Part shown: positions 19,986 through 28,686 of the stretch, in pieces
Layout of the letters: each line of letters starts with the position of its first letter
How positions within the stretch are numbered: position 1 is the stretch's first letter
NCBI RefSeq assembly: GCF_030159095.1
Contig: NZ_BRXS01000003.1
Span: 372,001-436,000, forward strand
Direction: 5' to 3'
Source: Roseisolibacter agri
Lineage (GTDB): Bacteria > Gemmatimonadota > Gemmatimonadetes > Gemmatimonadales > Gemmatimonadaceae
Length of the DNA stretch: 64,000 bases
Notes under the pieces: model-generated
What the model was told of the DNA's origin: nothing
What the model saw: only the letters and a program-made list of their open reading frames with translations
Database searches by the model: none
Translations under genes and position numbers: made by a program

Positions 19986-20864
19986 ATGTCTGCTCCAGCT
20001 ACCCAGTCCGTCCCCTGCCCTGCGTGCGGCGCCGCGGGCACCGGACGGTTCTGCTCGACCTGCGGCGCCCCGCGTGACGCCAGCGTCTGCGTCGGCTGCG
20101 GCGCGCCGCTGAGCCCCGGCGCCAAGTTCTGCCACCGCTGCGGCCTCGCCGCGGGCAGCGCGCCCACCACCGGCGCCGCGCCGCGCACGGGGGCCGCCGC
20201 CGGCGCCGCCAGCGTGCTCCCCTGGGGCGTCGCCTTCGTCGCCCTGCTGGCCGTCGCCGCGATGGCCGCCGGCCGCAACTTCGGCGGCTCGCGCGGCAGC
20301 ACCCTCGACGCGCCGCTCAACGCGCTCCCGCAGGCCTCCCTCGGCGAGGGCGGTCCGACGGGTGCGCCCGCCGGCCCGTTCGCGGGCGGGGCCGCCGGCG
20401 CCCCGGGCGGCGCGCCCGGCACCGGCCGCGCGCCCGACCTCTCGCAGCTGTCGCCGCGCGACATCGCCGACCGGCTCTTCGACCGCATCATGCGCCTGAG
20501 CGCCGAGGGGAAGCCCGACAGCGTCGGCTTCTTCTCGGAGATGGCCCTGCAGAACTACGCGCAGATGGGCACCGCGCTCGACGCCGACCTGCGCTACGAC
20601 ATGGGCCGCGTGGCCGAGGTGGCCGGCAAGGACGAGATCGCGCGCGCGCAGGCCGACACGATCCTCCGCCAGCAGCCGAACCACCTCCTCGGCCTCGTGC
20701 TGGCGGTGAAGGCGGCGACGATGCGCGGGGACGCCGCCGCCGTCGCGACCCTCAACAAGCGGCTGGTCGCCGCCGCGCCGGCCGAGCGCGCGAAGAACCT
20801 CGACGAGTACCAGCGCCACGCCGCGGACATCGACACCGCGCTCCGCCAGGCCGCCACGCCATGA
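19986..20864 (+). CDS. Double zinc-ribbon membrane protein with helical C-terminal domain
   Basis: A 292-residue protein. Two zinc-ribbon halves at the N-terminus (CPAC...CSTC at about 11-28 and CVGC...CHRC at about 35-52) are followed by a single transmembrane helix (about 79-96), a Gly/Ala/Pro-rich linker and a helical, TPR-like C-terminal domain (about 155-290). This gives cytoplasmic zinc ribbons and a periplasmic helical part. Function unknown; similar proteins act as membrane adaptors. Its stop overlaps the mqnD start by four bases (ATGA), so the two are translated together. A family A repeat lies immediately upstream. Confidence 0.8.
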   Translation: MSAPATQSVPCPACGAAGTGRFCSTCGAPRDASVCVGCGAPLSPGAKFCHRCGLAAGSAPTTGAAPRTGAAAGAASVLPWGVAFVALLAVAAMAAGRNFGGSRGSTLDAPLNALPQASLGEGGPTGAPAGPFAGGAAGAPGGAPGTGRAPDLSQLSPRDIADRLFDRIMRLSAEGKPDSVGFFSEMALQNYAQMGTALDADLRYDMGRVAEVAGKDEIARAQADTILRQQPNHLLGLVLAVKAATMRGDAAAVATLNKRLVAAAPAERAKNLDEYQRHAADIDTALRQAATP

Positions 20865-21712
20865 CGACCGCCACCACGCCCCGCACGATCCACGTCTCGC
20901 ACAGCCCCGACTCGGACGACGCGTTCATGTTCTACGCGCTGGCCGAGGAGAAGATCGACACCGAGGGGCTGCGCTACGTCCACGAGCTGCAGGACATCGA
21001 GTCGCTGAACCAGCGCGCCCGCCGCGGGGAGCTCGAGGTCACCGCCGTCTCCATCCACGCGTTCGCGTACATCGCCGACCGCTACGCGCTGCTGCCGTCG
21101 GGCGCGTCGATCGGCGACCGCTACGGGCCGCGCCTGGTCGCGCGCACGCCGCTCACGCGGGCCGACGTGAAGGGGAAGCGCATCGCCGTCCCGGGGCCGC
21201 TCACCAGCGCGTACCTCGCGCTGCGGCTGTACGAGCCGGACTTCGAGCCCGTGTGGACGCCGTTCGACCGCATCGAGGACGTCGTCGAGGCGGGCGAGGT
21301 CGACCTCGGCCTCCTGATCCACGAGGGGCAGCTGACGTTCCAGGACCGCGGGCTGCACCTGGTGGCCGACATGGGCGAGTGGTGGTTCGGCGAGACGGGC
21401 CTCCCGCTCCCCCTCGGCGGCAACGTCGTGCGGAAGGACCTCGGGCCCGAGCTGACCGAGAAGATCGCGCGCCACCTGCACGCCAGCATCGCGTACAGCC
21501 TCACGCACCGGCAGGCCGCGCTCGACCACGCGATGCAGTACGCGCGCGGGCTCGACCCGGCCAAGGCGGACACGTTCGTCGGCATGTACGTCAACGACTG
21601 GACGCTGGACTACGGCGCGCGCGGCCGCGAGGCGGTCCGGCTCTTCCTGCGCCGCGGGCACGAAGCGGGCATCCTCCCGCATCCGGTCGACGTGACGTTC
21701 GTCGGCGACTGA
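20861..21712 (+). CDS. mqnD: 1,4-dihydroxy-6-naphthoate synthase-like protein (menaquinone, futalosine pathway)
   Basis: A 283-residue member of the MqnA/MqnD periplasmic-binding-protein-fold family. MqnD converts cyclic dehypoxanthine futalosine to 1,4-dihydroxy-6-naphthoate in menaquinone synthesis. The family N-terminus is SPDSDDAFMFYAL (usually SPCPNDTFxF); TAVSIHAFAYI, GPRLVAR, IAVPGPLTSAYL and GLPLPLGGN follow in order. The variant N-terminal motif makes a related binding protein possible. ATG 20861 overlaps the upstream stop by four bases. No other menaquinone gene is nearby, so the pathway would be scattered. Confidence 0.82.
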   Translation: MTTATTPRTIHVSHSPDSDDAFMFYALAEEKIDTEGLRYVHELQDIESLNQRARRGELEVTAVSIHAFAYIADRYALLPSGASIGDRYGPRLVARTPLTRADVKGKRIAVPGPLTSAYLALRLYEPDFEPVWTPFDRIEDVVEAGEVDLGLLIHEGQLTFQDRGLHLVADMGEWWFGETGLPLPLGGNVVRKDLGPELTEKIARHLHASIAYSLTHRQAALDHAMQYARGLDPAKADTFVGMYVNDWTLDYGARGREAVRLFLRRGHEAGILPHPVDVTFVGD

Positions 21713-21741
21713 CGCTCCGCCCCGCGGCCGACGTCGGCGCG

Positions 21742-21903
21742 CCGGACCCGAACGGCACTGGCGAGGATGAGCTCTGACAGGATCGGATAACGACGGATGG
21801 CTCCGCGTCGGTGCGATGTGGGTCGCGCCACACCGGAGCCATCCGTCGTTATCAGACGTTATCCGATCTTCATCCTTGCAGATGCGGTTGCCGTTCGGGT
21901 CCG
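21742..21903. repeat. Long inverted repeat, family B, copy 1
   Basis: Core 20-bp perfect stem (GATAACGACGGATGGCTCCG at 21786-21805 with 21834-21853) around a 28-base loop. Outer arms CCGGACCCGAACGGC and GCCGTTCGGGTCCG pair less perfectly across AGGATGAG/CATCCTTGC. It sits between two codirectional genes, shortly after the mqnD stop. Confidence 0.92.
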
Positions 21904-22018
21904 CTGCGATGACGGTCGGATCGATGGTCCACGATCTGCCGTCCGGAGCGCCCTGCAGGGCGTGACCGGAGCGCGCGCCCGGGCGTCTCCAGACGTCCCC
22001 CTCCCCTCCGACGCGCCC

Positions 22019-24808
22019 GTGTCCGCCCTCCTCAAGCCCGGCTACCTCGACGCGCCCCGCGCGCTGCCGTCCGCAGCCGCGGCGGCGCTCGCCGTGCTCG
22101 GGAGCGCGCTGGACGACGCGGTGTTCGGCCTCGCGGGCGATGGCCGCGTCGTCCTCGCCAACCCGGCGGCCGAGCTGCTGCTGGACCGGCCGGCGGAGGC
22201 GCTGGTGGGGCAGCCGCTGGACGCCGCGCTGCGCGGCGCCCGCTTCGGCAGCGCGGTGCTGGCGCTCAGCGAGGCGCTCGCCGCGCCGCTGCCGCCCGGC
22301 ACGGGCGCCAACCGCCGCTTCACCGTCCACGACGCGCAGGGCCGCCCAGGGAGCGCGTGGCACGTCGTGCGGCTCCCCGCTCCGCTGCCGCTGCACGAGG
22401 GCACCCCCGTCGCCGCCGGCAGCCGCGCCGCGCTCGAGACGGTGGTCGTCGTGCGATCGCTGGCCGGCGCGCCGGCAGTCGGGCCGGCGGGCCCCGCGGT
22501 CTCGCGCCCCGAGGCGGAGACGCTGGCCGCCGTCGCGCGCGAGCTGGCGCAGGCGGGCGGCGACGTGACCGCGGCGCTGGAGCAGCTCTCCGTCGGCGCG
22601 CTCGCGCTGCTGGCGGTGGAGGGTGCGTGCGTCGTGCTGCTGGACGACGGGCAGGGCGTCGTCGGCGCGGCGGCGGGCACGCTGGCACCGCTGCGCGGCC
22701 ACGCCACCGAGCTGATGGCGCCGCCCTCGCTGTTCGCCGAAGCGGTGACCGAGCGCCGGCTGCTGATCGTGAACGCGGCCACCCGCGACCCGCGCGTCGA
22801 CCCGCGCTACGGCCACGCGTTCGGGATGCGGCAGGTGCTCGTCGCGCCGCTGCTGATCGAGGGCGAGGTGGCCGCGGTGCTGTGCGCGGTGAACACCGCG
22901 CGCGGCGCGTTCAGCGACTCCGACGGCGCGCTCGCGCAGCGCCTCGCCGACCACGGCGCGCTCGCGCTCCGCAACGCGCGCCTCGTGCGCAGTGCCGAGC
23001 GCGCGGCGCGGCACGCGCGCCTGCTGGCGGACGCCGGGCGGGCGCTGGCGCAGCACGTCACGCCGCACTCGTTCTTCCCCGCGCTCGCGCAGCTCGTGGG
23101 CGACGCGCTGGCGGTGTGCGGCTTCCGCATCCTCATGGCCGACCGCGGCACGCGGCAGGTGGACCACCTGTACGCGGGCGGCACGGGCCACGCGCTCCCC
23201 CCCCAGGATGACCCGCGCTTCTGGACCTCGCTCGGCGGGCGCGTGGTGCTCTCGGGCGCGCCCGCGTTCGCGTCGGACCTCGCGGCGGTGGGGCTGCGCC
23301 CCGAGGACGCCGAGTACGCCGGCGCCGCGGTGGCCGCGGGCGTGCGCAGCGCGGCGTTCCTGCCGCTGACGATCGACGGCGAGGTGCGGGGGCTGCTGGC
23401 GCTGCACTTCCCCGCGCCGCGCCCGTTCGAGGTCGACGAGCGCGCGCTGCTGCTGGACCTCGCGGCGCAGATCGCGGTCGCGGTGCGCAACGTCTCGCTG
23501 CTGGACGCGCTGCGCCGCGCGCACGCGCGCGCCGAGGGCGCGGCGGCGGTCGCGCGCGCGGCGCTGTTCGCGCCCGACGGCGCCGAGGGCGCGGCCGCGA
23601 TCCTCGCCGCGCTGGCGCCGCTGGTGCCGTGCGATGGGCTCGCGGTGAGCGTCGCCGACGCGGAGCGTGGCGCGCTGCGCTGCCTGGGCGCGACGGGCGC
23701 GCTGGCGGCGCTGCGCGGCGTCGCGTCGCCGGACGCCCTGCCCGCGGAGCGCGAGGCCGGCGCCGACGCGCCCCTCGCGCTGGCGCAGGCGCGCCCGGCG
23801 TGGGTGGCGGCCGGCGCGGCGCCGCTGTCCGCGGTGCTCGTGCCGCTGGTGGCGCACGGCCGCGTGATCGGCGACGTGTGCGCCGTCTCGCCGCCGGGCG
23901 TCCCGCTCGGCGACGGCGCGCTGGAGACGCTGCGCTTCCTCGCGCCGACGGCGGCGCTGGCGGTCGACGTGCTGCTGCTCGACGAGCGCGCGCAGCACCA
24001 GCACGCCGAGGAGCGCCGCTGGGCCGAGCAGCTGCGACAGGCGGAGAAGCTGGCGGCGCTGGGCGAGCTGGTGGCCGGCGTGGCGCACGAGATCAACAAT
24101 CCGCTCACCGGCATCTCCGCGTTCGCCGAGCTGCTGCTGGAGGACGGGCTGAGCCCCGAGCAGCGCGAGAGCGCGCGCCTCATCAAGCGCGAGGCCGACC
24201 GCGCGGTGGGCGTCGTGCGCGACCTGCTGGCGTTCTCGCGCAAGACGGAGCCCGAGCACCTGCCGCTGCAGCTCGACGCGCTGCTGGAGCACGTGCTGCG
24301 CATGCGCGGCTACGCGCTGCGCGCCGGCGGCGTGGCGCTGTCGCTCGACATCGCGCCGCAGCTGCCGCCGGTGCGCGGCGACGAGGCGAAGCTGCAGCAG
24401 GTGCTGCTCAACCTCCTGCTGAACGCCGAGTACGCGCTGCGCGACGCGACGGATCCGCGGCTCACGGTGCGCGCGCGCGTCGCCGGCCCGGCCGACGGGC
24501 TGGTGGACGAGGGCGTCGTGATCGAGGTCACCGACACCGGCGTCGGCATCCCGCCCGACGCGCTCGCGCGCATCTTCGAGCCGTTCTACACTACGAAGCC
24601 GCCCGGCGAGGGCACGGGGCTGGGGCTGAGCGTCAGCTACGGCATCGTGCAGGCGCACGGCGGCGACATCACGGTGCGCAGCGCGCCGGGCGAGGGGACG
24701 ACCTTCGCCGTGGCGCTGCCGGCCGTGCCGCCCGCGCCCGCGGGCCCCGCCCTGCTCGACTTCCCGGAGGAGGCCCCGGCCTCCGCCCTTGCCGTCCGTT
24801 CGCGATGA
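22019..24808 (+). CDS. PAS-GAF sensor histidine kinase
   Basis: A 929-residue cytoplasmic kinase without obvious membrane segments. Order: PAS-like domain (about 22-125), three GAF-like domains (about 165-325, 335-500, 520-655), then the kinase core: His690 in GVAHEINNPLTG, N-box LLNLLLNAEYAL, DTGVGIPPDALARIFEPFYTT and GTGLGLSVSYGIVQAHGG. It should autophosphorylate on His690 and pass the phosphate to the HD-GYP regulator encoded next, whose start overlaps its stop (ATGA). GTG 22019 is preferred because the open frame further upstream runs into a family B repeat and shows no homology. The stimulus is unknown; GAF domains may bind a small molecule or nucleotide. Confidence 0.9.
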   Translation: MSALLKPGYLDAPRALPSAAAAALAVLGSALDDAVFGLAGDGRVVLANPAAELLLDRPAEALVGQPLDAALRGARFGSAVLALSEALAAPLPPGTGANRRFTVHDAQGRPGSAWHVVRLPAPLPLHEGTPVAAGSRAALETVVVVRSLAGAPAVGPAGPAVSRPEAETLAAVARELAQAGGDVTAALEQLSVGALALLAVEGACVVLLDDGQGVVGAAAGTLAPLRGHATELMAPPSLFAEAVTERRLLIVNAATRDPRVDPRYGHAFGMRQVLVAPLLIEGEVAAVLCAVNTARGAFSDSDGALAQRLADHGALALRNARLVRSAERAARHARLLADAGRALAQHVTPHSFFPALAQLVGDALAVCGFRILMADRGTRQVDHLYAGGTGHALPPQDDPRFWTSLGGRVVLSGAPAFASDLAAVGLRPEDAEYAGAAVAAGVRSAAFLPLTIDGEVRGLLALHFPAPRPFEVDERALLLDLAAQIAVAVRNVSLLDALRRAHARAEGAAAVARAALFAPDGAEGAAAILAALAPLVPCDGLAVSVADAERGALRCLGATGALAALRGVASPDALPAEREAGADAPLALAQARPAWVAAGAAPLSAVLVPLVAHGRVIGDVCAVSPPGVPLGDGALETLRFLAPTAALAVDVLLLDERAQHQHAEERRWAEQLRQAEKLAALGELVAGVAHEINNPLTGISAFAELLLEDGLSPEQRESARLIKREADRAVGVVRDLLAFSRKTEPEHLPLQLDALLEHVLRMRGYALRAGGVALSLDIAPQLPPVRGDEAKLQQVLLNLLLNAEYALRDATDPRLTVRARVAGPADGLVDEGVVIEVTDTGVGIPPDALARIFEPFYTTKPPGEGTGLGLSVSYGIVQAHGGDITVRSAPGEGTTFAVALPAVPPAPAGPALLDFPEEAPASALAVRSR

Positions 24809-25917
24809 TCGACTCCTCTTCCACCGCGCCTTCCACCGCGCCGGCGCCGAACGCCGCACGCCCGCCCGACGACGCGCGTGGCGCCGTCCGCATCCTCGTC
24901 GTCGACGACGAGGAGACGATCCGCCTCGCGCTCGGCCGCTTCCTGCGCGCGCGCGCGTACGAGGTGGAGGCGGTGCCGTCCGGCGCGGCCGCGCTGGCGG
25001 CGATCACGCCGGGCCGCTTCGCGCTCATGCTGTGCGACGTGCGCATGCCGGGCGTCAACGGCGTCGAGGTCGTGGCGCAGGCGCGCGCGCTCGACCCGGA
25101 GCTCGCGGTCGTGATGCTGAGCGCCGTCAACGACGCGGCCACCGCGCGCGCGGCGTTCGTCGCCGGCGCGGTGGACTACCTGCTCAAGCCCGTCGAGCTG
25201 GCGGTGCTGCTGCAGGCCGTCGAGCAGGCGCTGCATCGCCGCGCGCTGGTGGTGAAGCAGCGCGAGATCGAGCGCGCGATCCGCGACGAGGTGGCCAGCG
25301 CCACCGAGCAGCTGGAGCGCGACCGCAACGCGCTGCACGCGGTGAGCGTGGAGGTCGCGGAGGCGCTGGTGACGGCGATGGAGGCGAAGGACCCGTTCCT
25401 GCGCGGCGCGTCGCAGCGCACGGCGGACCTCGCGTCGTCGATCGCCGTCGAGCTGCGGCTGGACGAGGACGCGACGGAGGCGGTGCGCCTCGCGGGCCGC
25501 CTGCACGACGTGGGGATGATCGGCATCCGCGAGAGCGTGCTGCACAAGCCGGGACGCCTGACGCCCGAGGAGTACGCGCACGTGCAGGAGCACGTCCGCA
25601 TCGGCCTCGACATCCTGGCGCCGCTGCGCCACCTGAGCGAGACGCTGCGCTTCGTGGGCGACCACCACGAGCACTTCGACGGCAAGGGCTATCCGCGCGG
25701 GCTGGCCGGCGAGGAGATCTCGATCGGCGGTCGCATCCTCGCCGCGGCGGACGCGTTCGAGGCGATCACGTCCAAGCGCAGCTACCAGCAGCCGATGGAG
25801 CCCGCGGCGGCGGTGGCGTATCTGGAGAGCCGCGTGGGGACGCTGCTCGATCCCGCCGTCTATGCGGCGCTGCGGACCGCCGTCGCTCGCGGGCGAGCCC
25901 TCACGTTCCTCGAGTAG
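24805..25917 (+). CDS. HD-GYP response regulator (c-di-GMP phosphodiesterase)
   Basis: A 370-residue regulator with a receiver domain (about 27-145; phospho-acceptor Asp78 in MLCDVRMPG, acidic pair VVDDEE, Lys in LLKPVE) and an HD-GYP domain (about 180-365). The metal and GYP residues are intact: GRLHDVGMIG, DHHEHFDGKGYP and AAADAFEAIT. It should hydrolyse c-di-GMP when phosphorylated, lowering this second messenger. A helical linker joins the domains. The 4-base overlap with the kinase gene gives a clear cognate pair. A family A repeat follows. Confidence 0.92.
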   Translation: MIDSSSTAPSTAPAPNAARPPDDARGAVRILVVDDEETIRLALGRFLRARAYEVEAVPSGAAALAAITPGRFALMLCDVRMPGVNGVEVVAQARALDPELAVVMLSAVNDAATARAAFVAGAVDYLLKPVELAVLLQAVEQALHRRALVVKQREIERAIRDEVASATEQLERDRNALHAVSVEVAEALVTAMEAKDPFLRGASQRTADLASSIAVELRLDEDATEAVRLAGRLHDVGMIGIRESVLHKPGRLTPEEYAHVQEHVRIGLDILAPLRHLSETLRFVGDHHEHFDGKGYPRGLAGEEISIGGRILAAADAFEAITSKRSYQQPMEPAAAVAYLESRVGTLLDPAVYAALRTAVARGRALTFLE

Positions 25918-25924
25918 AGCGCGG

Positions 25925-26092
25925 TACTGCGGACGACGGAACGGCGGAGAACGGAACGGCGGAGGACGATGGAGCGTGAAACGGAAAGGCGGACCTTTCA
26001 GGCTCGAAGCTTCGAGCTCAGAGGGTCCGCCTCATCGTTTCACGCCCTTCCGTCCTCCGCTTCACCGTCCTCCGCCGTTCCGTCCTCCGCCT
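25925..26092. repeat. Long inverted repeat, family A, copy 3
   Basis: Imperfect hairpin of about 168 bases filling the gap between two convergent genes and touching the next gene's stop. The tip is a perfect 16-base palindrome, GCTCGAAGCTTCGAGC (26002-26017), the cleanest core among the copies. Both arms carry GGCGGAGGACGGAAC-type units and GGCGTGAAACG or its complement. Confidence 0.92.
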
Positions 26093-26893
26093 TTATCGAC
26101 GCCAGTGTCGCGCCGCGGTCCAAGCGCGCGGATCGAACAGCCGCGGATCGAGGTCCACGTTCGCTTTCACATCAGCGTACTCCTCGAACAGGATCCGCCG
26201 CGTGCCGACGAACGCCTCGACCTCCGGCGCGATCCAGCCGCCCTCGAGCGGGCGGTACTTGTTGAAGCGCACGTCGAACGTCTGCGTCGTGTCGCCCGGG
26301 AAGGGCTGGAGCAGGCGCACGAACACCAGCCGCTCCCGGTCCACCCAGTACTGGTGCGAGCGCAGGTCGCCGGCGCGGCCGCCCACGACCCACACCGGGC
26401 GTCCCTGCCACGTGTCCTCGCGCACCGGCCCGTTCGGGAAGCCGAGCTCGCGCAGGATGGCCGACGTGCGCGCGGCCGGCTGCGCGTAGACGTCGAAGCC
26501 GAGCACCAGCAGCACGTTGTGGCCGGCGGCGGCGCGGCGGACGTCGCCGTTGAGCACGAGGAACTGGCTGTCGCGCGCGAACAGCTGGCCGCTGCGCAGC
26601 GTCGAGTCGGTGTCGATGCGCAGCCGCCCCGGCGCCTGCATCGCCTCGTACCACGTGCCGTGCCGCTCCGGGCCACCCGTGGGCGCGACCTGCACGGTGC
26701 GCTGCGTGAACGTCAGCGTGCGGTACCACTTGCCGTCGTAGCGCTGCCGCATCGCCTCCAGCAGCGCGTCGCCCGACGCGATGGTGGGCGCGGGCACGAC
26801 GGTGGCCGTGGGCGCGCAGGCGCCGAGCGCGAGGCCGGCGGCGAGAACGAGAAGCTGGCGGGTGCGGCGAAGGCGGGGAAGCGCGACGGGCAT
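26093..26893 (-). CDS. LolA-like or DUF-type outer-membrane lipoprotein
   Basis: A 266-residue lipoprotein with lipobox LGAC (Cys26). The mature chain has the pattern of the LolA/LppX-like fold: an early helix (LLEAMRQRYDGKWYRTLTFTQ), then antiparallel strands including a WYEAMQAPGRLRID segment typical of outer-membrane lipoprotein-sorting relatives, and a late YWVDRERLVFVRL block. It may bind lipid or a hydrophobic ligand; the precise function is unknown. ATG 26893 is chosen because it starts the signal peptide. It ends against a family A repeat. The next gene upstream on the same strand is the MFS transporter, with a family C repeat between. Confidence 0.65.
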   Translation of the reverse strand: MPVALPRLRRTRQLLVLAAGLALGACAPTATVVPAPTIASGDALLEAMRQRYDGKWYRTLTFTQRTVQVAPTGGPERHGTWYEAMQAPGRLRIDTDSTLRSGQLFARDSQFLVLNGDVRRAAAGHNVLLVLGFDVYAQPAARTSAILRELGFPNGPVREDTWQGRPVWVVGGRAGDLRSHQYWVDRERLVFVRLLQPFPGDTTQTFDVRFNKYRPLEGGWIAPEVEAFVGTRRILFEEYADVKANVDLDPRLFDPRAWTAARHWRR

Positions 26894-26967
26894 GCGATGG
26901 GCCTCGGGACGCGGGAGTGCGGCGCGGACGCCCCCAATCTCGCGCATCGCGCGGCGGATCGCATCGG

Positions 26968-27260
26968 CCCGCGACTGCGGGCTGCGGGCTGCGGGCTGCG
27001 GCTGCGGATCCTGTTCTGCTCCGTGCCCTCGGCAGCCGATGTCGCACCCGACGCGCCGCAACTACTCGGGAGGGTTCGGATGCTTGGGATGAGAAGGATC
27101 AGTTGGATCCGCTCCGCGCGGCGGCAACGGCCCGTGTGCCGGTGCGGAGGAGATCCGTCTGATCGTTCTCATCCGCTTGATCCGTATCCAGACGCGCAGT
27201 TCGCGCACGCCGGGTGCGACGTGGGACGCCGAGGGGACGGAGCAGGACCCGCCGCCCGCC
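26968..27260. repeat. Composite inverted repeat region around family C copy 2
   Basis: This 376-base gap holds nested repeats. A tandem of about three CTGCGGG units (around 26975-27004) starts it. Outer arms pair: CTGCTCCGTGCCCTCGGC with GTCGCACCCG (27017-27056) against the GGGTGCGACGTGGGACGCCG to ACGGAGCAGGACCC stretch (27210-27253). The inner family C hairpin is annotated separately. The right outer arm closely matches sequence beside family C copy 1. Confidence 0.75.
27069..27192. repeat. Long inverted repeat, family C, copy 2 (diverged)
   Basis: Left arm GGGTTCGGATGCTTGGGATG with GAAGGATCAGTTGGATC pairs imperfectly with GATCCGTCTGATCGTTCTC and ATCCGCTTGATCCGTATCC. It is the most diverged of the four family C copies but keeps the same layout. 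It lies between codirectional minus-strand genes. Confidence 0.75.
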
Positions 27261-27269
27261 GCCCGATCG

Positions 27270-28517
27270 TCACGCCGCCGCGCGATCGTCCGCGTGCGGG
27301 ATCGCGCCCATCTTCCGCAGCGCCGGCACCGCCCACGCGGTCACGCCCACCACCGCCAGCGTCAGCGCGCCGCCCAGCACCACCGACGGCGCCGCGCCGA
27401 GCAGCCGGGCCGCGACGCCGCTCTCGAACGCGCCGATCTCGTTCGACGAGCCGATGAAGATCTGGTTCACCGACGACACGCGTCCCAGCAGGTGCTCCGG
27501 CACCAGGAGCTGCAGCAGCATCGAGCGGATGTTGACGCTCACCATGTCCACGCCGCCGCTCGCCACCAGCAGCGCCACCGACAGCGCGAAGCTGCGCGAC
27601 AGCCCGAAGCCGATCATCGTCAGCCCGAACGCCGCGACGACGCCGAGCAGCACCGGGCCGGTGCGCGACACGGGCGGCCGGTGCGCGAGCCAGAGCGACA
27701 CGAGCACCGCGCCCGCCGCCGGCGCCGCGCGCAGCATGCCGAGCCCCTGCGGGCCGACGCGCAGGATCTCGTTGGCGAAGATCGGCAGCAGCGCGACCGC
27801 GCCGCCGAACAGCACCGAGAACAGGTCGAGCGACATCGCGCCCAGCAGCACCGGCTGGCGCCGCACGAAGGCGATCCCTTCGAGCAGGCTGCGGCCCACC
27901 GACACCGTAGCGGGCGGGCGCGGCGCGGGCGTGTGCCGCACGCGCACGAACGCCACCAGCGCGATCAGCATCAGCGCGGTGTCCAGCGCGTAGGCGAGCG
28001 GCGCGCCCGCGAGCGCGTACAGCACGCCGCCCAGCGCCGGCCCGCCGACGGCGGCCGTCTGCCAGGTCGTGCTGCGCCACGTCAGCGAGTTCGCGAGCAG
28101 CGCGCGCGGCACCAGCTCCGTGCTCAGCGCCGTGCGCGCGGGATTGAGGAAGCTGCGCGCGATGCCGCTGACGAAGATGATCGCGTAGATCAGCGCCACG
28201 TGCGTGCGCGCCGCCGGCGGCGCCAGCGACAGCGCGAGCAGCGCCGCGGAGCAGAGCGTCAGCACGACGGTGGCGCCGATGGTCAGCTTGCGCCGATCGA
28301 CGCGGTCCGCCACGTGCCCCGCCCACAGCGCGAACCCGATGAACGGCAGCGCCTCGGCCAATCCGATGAGGCCCAGCGAGAGCGCGTCGTGCGTCACCGC
28401 GTACACCTGCCAGGACACCACCACGCCCTGGATCTGCGTGGCGAGGATGAGCGTCAGCAGCCCGGCGATGTAGCGGCGGAACGCGGCGACGCGGAGCGCC
28501 GCATACGGATCATGCAT
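27270..28517 (-). CDS. MFS transporter, EntS/MFS_3-like
   Basis: A 415-residue inner-membrane protein with about 12 hydrophobic segments and the MFS loop signature AGHVADRVDRRKLTIGAT between segments 2 and 3. The pattern of the N-terminal half (VVVSWQVYAVTHDALSLGLIGLAEALPFI) is that of the EntS/MFS_3 group, whose members export siderophores, drugs or macrolides. The substrate is unknown. ATG 28517 directly precedes the first membrane segment. A family A repeat is located just upstream, separating it from a small membrane-protein gene on the same strand. Confidence 0.85.
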   Translation of the reverse strand: MHDPYAALRVAAFRRYIAGLLTLILATQIQGVVVSWQVYAVTHDALSLGLIGLAEALPFIGFALWAGHVADRVDRRKLTIGATVVLTLCSAALLALSLAPPAARTHVALIYAIIFVSGIARSFLNPARTALSTELVPRALLANSLTWRSTTWQTAAVGGPALGGVLYALAGAPLAYALDTALMLIALVAFVRVRHTPAPRPPATVSVGRSLLEGIAFVRRQPVLLGAMSLDLFSVLFGGAVALLPIFANEILRVGPQGLGMLRAAPAAGAVLVSLWLAHRPPVSRTGPVLLGVVAAFGLTMIGFGLSRSFALSVALLVASGGVDMVSVNIRSMLLQLLVPEHLLGRVSSVNQIFIGSSNEIGAFESGVAARLLGAAPSVVLGGALTLAVVGVTAWAVPALRKMGAIPHADDRAAA

Positions 28518-28520
28518 GGA

Positions 28521-28686
28521 GACGATGAAGCGGAGGACGGAACGACGGAGAACGATGAAGCGGAGGACGATGGGGCGTGCAACGCAAAGGGCGGACGCCG
28601 CCGGCTCGAAGCTCGGAGCGTCCGCCCTTCCGTTTCACGCCGTATCGTCTTCCGCCCTTCCGTCCTCCGCCGTGCCGTCCTCCGCT
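28521..28686. repeat. Long inverted repeat, family A, copy 4
   Basis: Imperfect hairpin of about 166 bases exactly filling the gap between two codirectional minus-strand genes. Arms carry AGCGGAGGACGGAAC and variants; the core is GGGCGGACGC / GCGTCCGCCC around CCGGCTCGAAGCTCGG. The core differs from copies 1 and 3 (GGACGC instead of GGACCT) with matching changes on both sides, which suggests the pairing is conserved. Confidence 0.9.

Noticed and set aside
21797-22018. N-terminal extension of the histidine kinase to ATG 21797
   Set aside because: That ATG lies inside a family B repeat and the extra 74 residues have no homology-like pattern; GTG 22019 directly precedes the PAS-like region.
20594-24859. 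A 1421-residue minus-strand open frame over mqnD and the kinase
   Set aside because: Composition is almost only Arg, Ala, Gly and His, with no domain, and it covers two clear genes with conserved motifs on the plus strand.
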